DNA from: Tetragonia tetragonoides
Taxonomy: Eukaryota > Streptophyta > Magnoliopsida > Caryophyllales > Aizoaceae
DNA: 64,000 bases
Direction of reading: 5' to 3'
Assembly: GCA_038025085.1 (NCBI GenBank)
Contig: CM076149.1
Span: 42,745,001-42,809,000, forward strand
The position numbers and the translations under genes are program-made. This document shows, piece by piece, positions 43,812 through 54,937 of this stretch (position 1 is its first letter; each line of letters opens with the position of its first letter). The notes under the pieces were generated by a model, which did not search any database, had not been told where the DNA came from, and saw nothing but the letters and a program-made list of their open reading frames with translations.

Positions 43812-44364
43812 GTTTGGTTGGGTGGTTTTGCATGAAAAGTATTTTAACTGAATTTTTTTTTTCAGTGTAAAATGTATTTTTATTCACATTTTCCGTTGTT
43901 TGGTTACACCGAAAACGATTTTCTTAAAAAATTACATTTTCTTAAAAAATAAAATCTGCTAACACAGTTGCGTAGTACACGAAAAGTTAGGTGGATTCAA
44001 AAAAATATTACCTCAAATGCATATCGGAGTCAAAAATTACCCTTATTTGAAGAAAAAAAATAGCGAGAAAGTGGCCCAAAAGTTCGGCCCGAGGCCCAAT
44101 CAAGTCGGGTGCAAGTTTGATTTTATGACCCGAAGTCCCGACAACCAAACTCGATGATCAATTACAATATTAATGCTTCGGAGACATAGTGTTCCCCCAA
44201 CGAAAAACCGTTTTTCCTTCTTTTTGAAGGGAAAACATTTACACCTATTTAGGGTGAAAATGGTTTTCCCCCTGAAAACTATTTTCCTTCCATTGTAAAC
44301 CAAACAACGAAAAATTGGAAACTGTTTCCCAAGAAAACTATTTTCACCCCAACCAAACAGAGCC
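43812..44364. mobile_element. MITE with TTTGTTTGGTTGGG termini
   Basis: The left end TTTGTTTGGTTGGGTGG and the right end (reverse complement CTCTGTTTGGTTGGGGTG) are an imperfect inverted repeat, with further complementary GAAAATTTT-type sequence inside. Plant MITEs with GGCTCTGTTTGGTTGG ends are widespread. The target duplication is not clear. Confidence 0.55.
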
Positions 44365-44402
44365 TAAGGTCGAGAAATCATTAGATGGTCCTTCACTATT
44401 AG

Positions 44403-44767
44403 CAGAGCCGGCCCAAGGGGGTGGCCAGAGGGGCGACCGCCTAGGGCCCAGCCTGTAGAGGGCCCAAACAACAATGCAAAATTAAGATAAATAAAAAAAC
44501 TTGCAAATACTAAACATGAAAAAGGGTCTGGTTCCTTGGTTGGAAATGAGTTGTGTTGCTCCTTACCTACATTAGATTTTGAGATCAAATCTCTTTGGCC
44601 CCTATTTTTCTATAATTTAAAATAATTTTTCATTCTTCATATCCTCATTTCCTAATACGGGGCCCAAATTTTTAATTTATTTTTTGCCGATAAAACAAGT
44701 AATTCATACTTAGGGGCCCTCATTTTTATCCCGCCCCAGGGCCTCAAAAACCTTAACAACGGCCCTG
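44403..44767. mobile_element. 365-bp non-autonomous hAT element
   Basis: The left end CAGAGCCGGCCCAAGG nearly matches the 4.07-kb hAT (CAGGGCCGGCCCAAGG), and the right end is AACGGCCCTG. An exact 8-bp target duplication ACTATTAG flanks it (44395-44402 and 44768-44775). It is an internally deleted relative that would depend on a hAT transposase in trans. Confidence 0.9.
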
Positions 44768-46457
44768 ACTATTAGCCCACATCTCACAAAAAGAAAAGGG
44801 GTGAGGTATCATCCAATGCCTATGGAAGTGGAACACCAAGAAAAGCATCTCACAAATATTAATATGCTGTTTGCTGAGGGAGATCGATCAAGAGATGAAT
44901 CTGATCTCAATGTATACACGTCTAGGCAAGCATATCTTAAAATGCAATGAATCTTAATCAAGTGTATGTGTAATGCATTATTGATTCCATCAGCTATTTT
45001 GATATATTGGCGAGCTAAGAGATTATTAAGTCCATGGTTCAGGATCAATGCTCCCGCCTCTCACAAAACAAACAAAATTTTACTCAAATTCACCCGGCCT
45101 ACTAGTTGTAATTGTGAGAGGTGCGAGCATGGTCCAAGACAATCTAATAATTTCTCTATATCAGCATGAATGGATTGGTTGACTTGTTGATTATATTTCT
45201 TTGCTAATAAGCTTGTATATATATCTGTTTGTGTGCAGTTATTCTTAGAACAAAAACAGTTGAAGTTGAACATTGATAAAAGCAAGTGATTCCAATCGAG
45301 ATGCCACCAGAAATGGGATAGAAGGAACAATTTGGTTGATTTTACAACTCAAGCAACCGCCAACAAATCTCCATCATACTTACTGACCAAATATCATTTA
45401 TGGCCCCTACAAATTTGTCAAAGGGTCTCTCTGATCTTGTGGATAAATAATATTGTTCTGTTTGTTCATTAGTTACTTTCCAGGCCAGATCCGTACAAAT
45501 CTTGACATTATACTGATACTTACTATTTTCACAATTAAAATTCTAAAGGTAGGCTGGATTAGCCCATATAAACGTAGAAGAGTTGGGACTCTTGGAAGCA
45601 TAAAGAAGGTGCTGCATCTCTTAAAAGTAAGGGCAAATTAAAGCTTTAATTTGCAACGAACTTTGCAAGATTGATCATTATCACTGTACGTGTCCGGTGT
45701 CCTAGCAGGTAGGTAAAAGGTTTGGGTTGGCTATATTGGATTGCTTGCCCATATCTCTTTCCACAGTACGTCATGTCCACCACCAGTCCAGCATTGTGCA
45801 TCCAACGATTACGGGATCCCAAATCCCAATCATCGTCAAACCCTATTTGTCTCGAATTCATTTTGACATTTATTTTTCCACCGTCTCCAAAAAAGATACT
45901 TTGATCATGATCATCTATAATAATATAGATGATATGTTATAAATAATTGTAGTTGCAAATTAAAAATAATCTGGGAAAGTGTTTGCAGGTAGCTGATGCC
46001 TACTATGAGAGTTGATAAAGTTAGTTGCAATAATTTCCAAAATTGTAGCTTTTAAATAAAAAGTTAAGTGTTTGTGGCAAATATTAAAATTCTAATAGAG
46101 AATTTGTTTTTTTGTAAAGTACAGTGCGTGGCAAGGTGATGAATGATCATCATATGCTATAAATGAAACTCTGGCGAAGTTTCCTCTTGATGCAGCTAAT
46201 GGTTAGAAACAAATTAAAGATCAGTTGATAGATTGTTGTTGTTTATACTCTACTACTTTATTTATAGCCCGCCTTAGACTTATTAAGCTGAGTAGCATAG
46301 TTTAATTAATAATAATATAATGCAGCTAATAATGGTGATCAATGATCATCATATGCTATAAATGAAGGGTAATACTAATTAACTTTAATTTGTTATTTCT
46401 GCTTAATGGAAGAGGCGTGATCGCGTCGCCACATATTAATAAACACATCATAAAGCA

Positions 46458-46460
<3 letters not shown>

Positions 46461-46532
<72 letters not shown>
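46461..46532. repeat. (TA)36 microsatellite
   Basis: A perfect 72-bp TA run, directly followed by an ATGTATGTATGT tract. Confidence 0.95.
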
Positions 46533-46536
<4 letters not shown>

Positions 46537-47587
46537 CTGTGTATGTATGTATGTATGTTAAACAAACAAACGGCAGAAATGCAATCCGCGTGGAATTCAT
46601 TAACTGGGTCTAGCTTGCTTGCTGTTATATTTAATGAATATGAGGGACCAAACATAAGATAATGGAACACATATGAACTCAACCAACTTCTGTTGTTCTG
46701 TTTTATTAGAGGAACTACTAATTATGAATTCAGTCAATCTTTAATCAAAGTTGAGAGTTCTAATCTCGTCTTGGATATGGAGTAGTTTTAAAATCTTTGG
46801 TCAACTGTCCCACTCTTTGAAGTGCCTACAAGCCAGCGCAGGGAAATAGTCACTGTGATCGACGATGGATACCATTGATTGTGAACCAAAAAAATAAATA
46901 AATAAATGAAAGCTGACCTCATCTCGTGCTCCACAACCCTCTCACCTTTACACACTTTCCACTAATTAAGTAATTATACGGCACAACAGTATTGCCCCGT
47001 ACGTTACCGGTGTAGCCAGTACTCCTGGTTTTGGCAAAATTAAATCCAAATTATTAGTGGCTTCTTTCCTTCCTTAATAATGTACATATACATGATCCTG
47101 CTTCCTACTTTTTCCCTTTTCATTTCATGTCATTGCACTCCGAATATGTTCTCCCTTCCCCACTCCCTATTTACTAATCACTCTTCCTAGTTCCTACCTA
47201 GCTACTACATTTCTGATTTCAAATTTATGCACTCGTAAACATATATTCTCCTATCCACTTACATTTTTTATTTTATTTTTATCATTAATAGCTTGTATTG
47301 CCTCTCCATTTTCATGTTAACCTTAATTAAAGATTTGCAAGTTCAATATATACTCCGTATCATGGATATGGGATATTTTAGGAGCTGTCTATTTATTATT
47401 TATAACATAAGACTTTACTATTAAGTACTAGTTAAAATAGTCATTTGTCCGTCGCACTTAATAATTATCCAAAGAAATAAGTTATTGTGTGTAATATTAT
47501 TGATGTACGATAGTGTAGGAAAATATAGATACACACACAAAAATCCAATTAAGGGTTGGAAAGGACATAGCATGATCTATGCAAAAT

Positions 47588-47602
47588 GGGGGGGGGGGGG
47601 GG
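47588..47602. repeat. G15 homopolymer
   Basis: An uninterrupted run of 15 G; prone to length error in both sequencing and replication. Confidence 0.9.
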
Positions 47603-48173
47603 TTACATAATGATTAGGCAACAACATGTTAATAAATTATAATTGTTAAGATAGTAACATATTTTGGTAAAGTTTCATGTCTTTTTAATTTATATTATTA
47701 TTGGAGCAAAATAACAATTCAAAGCAATTGCTCTTGTGATTTAGCTAGAGAATTAGAGACTCCACATATATGATAGTATATAGGACTGATTAATTTCCTA
47801 ACTAGTATATTTGTTGATAGTTTAAAGTTAAGAGTAAGAGCAACCGAAAACATTAGTGTAATAGTTGATGCAAATTTCCCAAGAACATCAAAACAGAGTC
47901 AATGACAATCTCTCCTTGTATGCATTACCGAGCAAAATTGAAGAAAGCAGCAAAGAGCCACAATACCAAAAACAAAGAAATTAAAGTTATATGCTCCATT
48001 TGGAATGGATCATCTCTCGATTAAATAAGCTCTGATATAGAGAGCACAACCAAAATTGTCACCCCTTAATTATATATAGAGGTGGGTGTTTCCTTAGGAA
48101 ATTAAGGATTAAAGATAGAGGATGACAAAAATGTTGCCTTTAAAAATTAAAGGCACATAATTAAATTAATTAA

Positions 48174-48704
48174 TCAGTGATCTGAATTATTCCCATCTTC
48201 ATGTTTAGGCTTGTCATCACCATCTTCATCTTCATGATCAACAGTAGTACTAGAACTCTCATATTTGGTAATAGCAACAGGATGATGAGGCAAAAGAGAA
48301 GTAGCAGTAATTTTGGAAATTAGTATAGCAGGGGTTGCTAAGAAGGTGGGTTTATGTTCCCCTGCCATAATAACTACAATCTTTTCTTCATAAACAGGAG
48401 CTCCATTTATCTTACTAAGCCCATCTCCTTTACTCCCATTTTCCAAATCTCTCTCCTGATCTTCATTATTGCTATTATCATCTGATCTTGAAAGGCGCCA
48501 ATAGGAACATGCTAATATGAGGAGGGCAAAGGCTATGAGGCCTAGCATCGCGGCTAGGCCTCCGAACAGGTACGGCACAGGTGAGTGCCATGGAGACCTG
48601 CTTATGGTTGTTGTTGCTTCAGGTGCTAATACTGAGTGTTTTGTTGATGATACTGATGTTGTGGCGCTTGAGCTACTGGTGGTTGTGTCAAAGGTGGTTC
48701 TCAT
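48174..48704 (-). CDS. GDU: GLUTAMINE DUMPER family membrane protein
   Basis: An intronless 176-residue frame with ATG at 48704 and TGA at 48176-48174. A Ser/Thr-rich N-terminus leads to HSPVPYLFGGLAAMLGLIAF and a single membrane span at about 44-67, then CSYWRLS. A cytosolic segment holds the VIMAG motif at 111-115 (VVIMAGEHKPTFLATP), and the C-terminal tail is acidic. The PYLFGG-AML-LIAFAL-LACSYW span plus the VIMAG box are the defining features of plant GDU proteins, which sit in the plasma membrane, interact with the LOG2 ubiquitin ligase and promote amino-acid export. Length is within the family range. A TATA-like TTTATAAAT lies about 105 bp upstream. No lesion is seen. Confidence 0.95.
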   Translation of the reverse strand: MRTTFDTTTSSSSATTSVSSTKHSVLAPEATTTISRSPWHSPVPYLFGGLAAMLGLIAFALLILACSYWRLSRSDDNSNNEDQERDLENGSKGDGLSKINGAPVYEEKIVVIMAGEHKPTFLATPAILISKITATSLLPHHPVAITKYESSSTTVDHEDEDGDDKPKHEDGNNSDH

Positions 48705-48807
48705 TTTTGTATTGCTTTTTGTTTTGTTTTTGGTTAGTGTTGTTTTTGTTGTGACTTGTGACTGGTGTGTGTTTGGATGTGAGTGGTTGTGAATGGGTGA
48801 GTGGGTG

Positions 48808-48818
48808 TATTTATAAAT
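48808..48818 (-). promoter_or_regulatory. TATA box of the GLUTAMINE DUMPER gene
   Basis: The minus strand reads ATTTATAAATA about 105-115 bp upstream of the ATG, at a distance suiting a ~75-bp 5' UTR. A (GA)n tract at about 48858-48880 lies just upstream. Confidence 0.55.
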
Positions 48819-49169
48819 GGGAAGGGGAGAAAAGCAGGAGAGAGACTTTTGGGAAAGAGAGAGAGAGAGAGAGAGAGAGGAAGCAGTGATAATTAAAATA
48901 GATCACAGATTCTGCAATGTTGGATTGTAGGAGGGAGTTGGGAGGGTGCTTGATGGGCAAGCTTAAACAAGGTATGGGGAAACTCGGATCCTAAAAGTAT
49001 CCCAGTGCTCTCATAATATGGAATTAGAGTAGTACTAGTAATTTATTACTTTAAATTTATCGATTACCACATGTTAATTAGTAATAAGAACGATCCTAAA
49101 CATGCGAATTTGGAATTTGTTTATGTTGGGGGTGAGTAAAAAAAACTTTCCCCTGTGGTGGATCAAATT

Positions 49170-51931
49170 AGGGCTAATATTTTCGCATCACATCGCACAA
49201 GACATCCTAAGGAACATAGAAGACCCATATAGTCCGTCATCAGGTCCTTGATAGGCTTGTAAGTGCATTTTCACGATACACTAATGTAAGGGCCCGAATA
49301 CCGAAAATATGGGTGACATCGAAGTTCGGGATCGGGATCTGGATGACCCTCCCCGGATACCTAGAGTCATCTAGGTTGGCGATAAACCCCCCTCCCCCCG
49401 AGAAGTATGGGCAAAAATGACACCTGGGCCCGAGAAGTAGAAAACGAAGGCTATAATCCACGTTTTTGGTGCTTTCGGGAGGCTCCGAAACAAAGATAGA
49501 TATTTTCGCACCAAATAGCACAGGTTATCCTTAGGGGACATGGGATGCCCCTGAGGTCGCTTATCCCGTCCCTAATAGATTTGGAAGGGCGCTTTACGAG
49601 ACACTTGTATAAGGACCGAAACACCGAAATTAAGGGAATATTGAAATTCGGGGATCCGGACGACCCACCCGGGCCACTGAGGGCCTTCTAGGGTCATGAT
49701 ATACCCCCCTCAGAAGCTTGGACAAAAATGACATTCAGGCTCCGGGAAGCCGAAAACAAAAATGACATCCACGTTTTTTGGGCTTCAAGGGGGCCCCGAA
49801 ACGAAGGTAGACTTTTTCGCACTATATCGCACGGGAGACCCTAGGGGACATGTGAGGCCCCCGAGGACGATTATCCGGTCCCTAAGAAGCTTGGAAGGGC
49901 CTTTTATGGGACACTAATGTATGTAAGAGCTGTTGGAACACCGAAGGCATGGATGAAATCGAAGTTCGGGGATCCAGATGACCCTCTCGGGGCACCGAGG
50001 GTCCTCTAGGGCCATGATAGACCCCACGCAGAAGTTTGGAAAAAAATGAAAATCGGGCCACGGGAAGCCGAAAATGAAGGCATCCACGTTTTTTGGGCTT
50101 CCGGGGGGCCCAGAACGAAGGTTTGTATTTTTGCACCACATCGCACGGGACACCCCCAGGGGACATGGGAGGCCCCCAAGTCGATTATCCAGACCCTAAT
50201 AGGCTTGGAAGGGCGTTTTACGGGATACTGACGTAAGAGCCAGAACACCGAAGGAACGTTTGATATCAAAGTTCGGGGATCCGGATGACTCTTTCGGAGC
50301 ACTGAGGGTACTCTAGTGTCATGATAGATCCCCCGGATAAGTTTGGAGAAAAATGTCATTCGGGCTCCGGGAAGCCGAGAACAAAGCCTATAATCCACGT
50401 TTTTTGGGCTTTCGGGGGATCCGAGAACGAAGGTAGATTTTTTCACACGATATTACACGAGAGACCCCTAGGGGACATGGGAGGCCCCCGAGGTCGATTA
50501 TCCGGTCACTAATAGGCTTGGAAGGATGTTTTACGGGACACTGATGTAAGAGCCGACGGAACACCGAAGGCATGGATGAAATCAAAGTTCGAGGATCCAG
50601 ATGATGCTCCTGGGGCACCGAAGGTCCTCTAGGGTCATGATAGACCCCGCGGAGAAGTTTGGACAAAAATAAAAATCGGGCCACGTGAAGCCGTAAACGA
50701 AGGCTATAATCCACGTTTTTTGGGCTTCCGTGAGGCCCCAAAACGAAAGTAGATATTTTTGCACCATATGGCACGCAACATCCCTAGGGGACATGGGAGG
50801 CCGTCGAGGTCGATTATCTAGTCCCTCATAGGCTAGGAAGGGCGTTTTATGGGACACTGATGTAAGAGCAGAAACACCGAAAGCACGTATGATATCGAAG
50901 TTCGGGGATCCGGATGCCCCTCACGGGGCACTGAGGGTCCTCTAAGGTCATGATTGACCCCTCGGAGAAGTTTGGACAAAAATGACGTTCGGGCTCCGGG
51001 AAGCCGAAAACGAAGGCTATAATCCACGTTTTTGGGCTTCCGTGAGGCCCCAGAACAAAGGTAGATATTTTTGCACCATATCAAATGGGACACCCTAATG
51101 GGACATGGGAGGCCCCCGAGGTCGATTATCCGGTCCCTAACAGGCTTGGAAGGGCGTTTTATGGGACACTGATGTAAGAGCCGGAACACTGGAGGTACGT
51201 ATGATATCGAAGTTCGGCGATCCGAATGCCCCTCCAGGGGCATTGAGGGTTCTCTAGGGTCATGATAGACCCCCCGGAGAAGTTTGGACAAAAATAAAGT
51301 TCGGGCTCCGGAAAGCTGAAAACGAAGGCTATATCCACTTTTTTTAGGCTTTCGTGAGGCCCCAGAACGAAGTTAGATATTTTTGCACCATATCACACGG
51401 GACACCCCTAGGGGACATGGGAGGCCCCCGAGGTCAATTATCCGGCCCCTAATAGGCTTGGAAGGACGTTTTACGGGACACTGATGTAAGAGCCGGAACA
51501 CTGAAAGTACGTATGATATCGAAGTTCGGGGATCCGAATGGCCCTCACGAGGCACTGAGGGTCCTCTAGGGTCATGATAGACCCCCAGGAGAAGTTTGGA
51601 TAAAAATGACATTCGGGCTCCGGGAAGCCGAAAATGAAGGCTTAATCCACATTTTTTGGGCTTCCCGGGGGCCTAGAACGAAGGTAGATTTTTCGCACCA
51701 TATCGCACGGGAGACCCCTAGGGGACATGGGAGGTCCCCAAGGTCGATTATCCGGTCTCTAACAGACTTGGAAGGGCGTTTTACGAGACACTATGTAAGA
51801 ACCGGAACACCGAAGACACGTATGATATCAAAGTTCGGGGATACGGATGACCCTGCTGGGCACTGAGGGTCCTCTAGGTTCATGAATGACCCCCCGGAAA
51901 AGTTTGGACAAAAATAACGTTCGGGCTTCGG
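49170..51931 (+). repeat. ~312-bp tandem repeat, array B (about nine copies)
   Basis: Eight CCACGTTTTTT landmarks (near 49461, 49772, 50087, 50398, 50713, 51027, 51338 and 51649) are spaced 311-315 bp apart, and a partial unit ends abruptly at 51931. The unit is GC-richer than its surroundings and contains CATATCGCACGGGACACCCCTAGGGG, GTCGATTATCCGGTCCCTAATAGGC, GATCCGGATGACCCTC and GGCACTGAGGGTCCTCTAGGGTCATGATAGACCCCCC type segments. Several frames of 60-150 codons cross it, but in varying registers and with stops between units, so no protein is called. Same family and strand as the 26.8-kb array; inverted relative to the 58-kb array. Confidence 0.93.
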
Positions 51932-54900
51932 AGCTCGTAAGATAACTAATCATATGCTTAATAAACACTATTCTGAAATTCCTACTATATTTTTCACTTG
52001 ATAAACCTCGAATGTATGCAATAACCTACAAACCACACACATATCAGGCAAGCGAACAAGATAAACTTGAAGACAGGCTCAACAAAGAGAGCTTAGTGGG
52101 AACCATGGTCATTGCTAGCATGAAATCTAACCTCACAACCAACTATGCTATCCTTTTGGGGCTTCACTACATATTAATACATGTATAATATGTTGCGTTA
52201 GATGTGTTAGGTGTATAGACTATGTCTATATATATAAATCTATGTACATATAATAGTAGGAGTACTACGTTACACGCACTGACATCAAAATGCAAATCTT
52301 ATCCAGATTCCAATATTATTAGTACTTTTAGTTATTGATCACTTTCATCTCCTGGCATAATGAGTTCGATCATATTGATACCAAAAGCTATAAATAGTGG
52401 AAATGCACTGAAAACTGTTACTGGAGTGCAATGGAATAAGATGATGAGATCAGTCCCACTATATTCATTAGCCTTGAAAAGAAGATGAATAAGGAATAAT
52501 ATTGTGGGTAAAGCAAGTAACAAATTGTTCTCCCGCATTAACTATTTCAACACACAACTATTAGTATATGCTTTAAGAGCAGATATGTTATTATATGTAT
52601 GCTCTGTGCCATTGCTGTCTAATTCATTGTAATTCATGTAGTGATATGTGACCTAATCAAGCTACCCATCCATTTTAAATTTTCATCATACTATGCGCGC
52701 GCTTTACTATAATAATGGGATCATGCATACTAAGGGTAATATAATTACAACATTAATTGTTACATCAGGAATTATTTATCTACTTATACTAGCTAGGACC
52801 CACCAATTTTCATCAATTACTTGGTGGCTCATTCACTAACACTAATCTCAGTATATTTTAATCAAATTGGATACAAATCATACAATAACAGATATCAAAC
52901 GATACGGTTTTTACTTTTATCAGCATCATTAATTAGAAAATGGAATATGATATATGGATTATGATTTGCATGTTCTGGAAACTATATATACAGTATTTAT
53001 AAAGAGAGTTTTACTTATTTTTACACTTGAAAAAGAGTTTGGCAAATATTCCACCGCGTCTACAAATAAATATTCTACCGTTATTGTGAAGCTTGCAATT
53101 GATTAGCTACATGATGAAGTCATTTGATTTGAGTGAAATATAATGCATAGAATATAGAGAGGTATTCTTTATAGTAATTGGATAAGGCTAGCTTAGCTAC
53201 ATATAGTGGCAAACGAAAGTACGTAGTATCGAAAAATATAGTGATCTGAGCAGGGCATATTTCAGATTTAACTTGCTATGTTTGACATTTGATGAAGACA
53301 TCTAATGAGCAACTTGCATGTGACAAACTTAAGAGAGATTCTGTTGTCCCCAAGATTGGTTGCAATTAAGGATGTGTATTTTCTTAGAGATGTGGTTCAT
53401 GTGGTGGTACTGCCTCCTGCTTTAATTTAGTTTGTGTCTTCTAGTTTTATGGTCTTCTATAATAAAGGACCGACGTATCTACAGTATTATCTTTCTGGAT
53501 TTGCCATTGTCAAGCGCCTGGTTATATATAAAAGAGCATAAGCTCTTAATAAATAATACTGTAATTAGTAAATTTACCAGCTAGAATCCATGTGGAAATT
53601 TAAACTCATATCACTAGAACCACTAAACAGATTTCCACTAATGTGCTAGGTGTTCTGTGTCGAAGCTTTATATTTCAATAATTTTTGTGTAATTATAGAA
53701 TGAGGTAACTTTTATCGTTAGACAATCTTATACAAATTTTGTGAAAAATGTTAGAGTGCTTAATATATCAAAGTACGAAAACTTATAATTCCCGAACATT
53801 TCAAAATACGTAGTATTATTCTTGTGTTTTTATATCTCTCAGTTGACCTTATATAAGATTGTCTCGTGTTTTTGTTTTTTGTTGGGCCCTTTAAGCTATT
53901 TCTCAAGATCAGCATCGTCATTGATCGATCAGGTGGATTTTGATTTGGAGAGCTTTATAAATTTGATTCTGATGGAGAAGACACTATAATAATAAATAAA
54001 GTAGTTGGCCCGTGCATCAAATGCTAATTAATTGTAGCACCACCACACCACACCACTTAATATAAATATAAAGCACCCAAAAAGAAAAACTTGTGTGGAT
54101 AATATATAGTACTAGTACTCCATATAAACAACTTTTGTGCATAAAGAAGGGACGCGGCAACAAGATTGGCCAAATGAAATTGTACGCATAAAAAAAAGCC
54201 AAAAGATTAGCTTCCAAATCAATCAAAACCATTTATGATTTGATGTGCCAATGCGAGGTAGTTGCTTCAAAATGGCTATGGCTATCATGGACAATCATTT
54301 CAATCCATTTGCGGTGGAATCTCCTGACAAATATCTTATACCAAGGTACACAAAACACTACAATGGTTAATGGGATTAATTAAAGAAAGGTCCATTTTTT
54401 AAGTGAACAATGACGTTAGCTTATCCACCAACTTTTGCTCTTTCTTGTTTTTTCATATTTGGGGAGTTGACAAGCTCTGTTTTAAAGATGAAAGACATAA
54501 AACTGTTGAGCTAGTGGCCATTGATTGAAAAGGCCCCGAAACCATAAGGTGGCCAAAGCTTATAACTTTGATTCAGATAAGCAAATGCCCTCTGTAATCA
54601 ACTCAAGTAATTAAGGTGCTCCATAACATAACATTATGAATTGACTCGTATATAGACTGATACGCAAAGCAAGATTACAAAGTATATCACCTGATACAAG
54701 TTCGAAATTAGGGTGCTATTGTATTATGTACTCTCCTAAAAGCAAAACTAAACCCAAGTAGATACAAGAGACGTGCAAGGGCACAAAATAAAACAAAAGA
54801 AACAAAAGCCCCTGAATTTTATTAATATGCAACCCAGGAAAAACGGTGGGACTGATCGAGAGAACAAAAGAAAGGAAGAATATCTAACCAAAAGAGGAAT

Positions 54901-54937
54901 TTTAGGGTCAACCATACAACTTGGCGAGGCGAAAAAA
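51932..54937. other. AT-rich intergenic region between array B and MON1
   Basis: No gene is recognised. A 68-codon minus-strand frame at 52332-52538 is hydrophobic but has no identifiable family. No terminal repeats or target duplications were seen. The MON1 3' UTR should end just left of 54938. Confidence 0.4.

Larger units (their letters stand above)
44776..48173. other. Intergenic region with simple repeats, no gene recognised
   Basis: AT-rich DNA. A ~30-bp segment (TGATCATCATATGCTATAAATGAA) occurs twice about 195 bp apart (46144-46168 and 46341-46365). A (TA)36 tract lies at 46461-46532, followed by (GTAT)n, and a G15 run at 47588-47602. Short frames such as 45453-45641 show no recognisable protein. 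The 3' UTR of the GLUTAMINE DUMPER gene occupies the right edge. Confidence 0.4.

Noticed and set aside
44809..45048. 79-codon minus frame, and an opposing plus frame starting MEVEHQEKHL
   Set aside because: No family is recognised on either strand and no splice partners were found.
49240..51866. Several frames of 60-152 codons in the ~312-bp array
   Set aside because: They shift register between units, contain stops at unit borders and match no known protein; GC-rich stop-poor repeats explain them.
52332..52538. 68-codon hydrophobic frame (minus)
   Set aside because: No recognisable family, promoter or splice context; expected by chance in AT-rich DNA.
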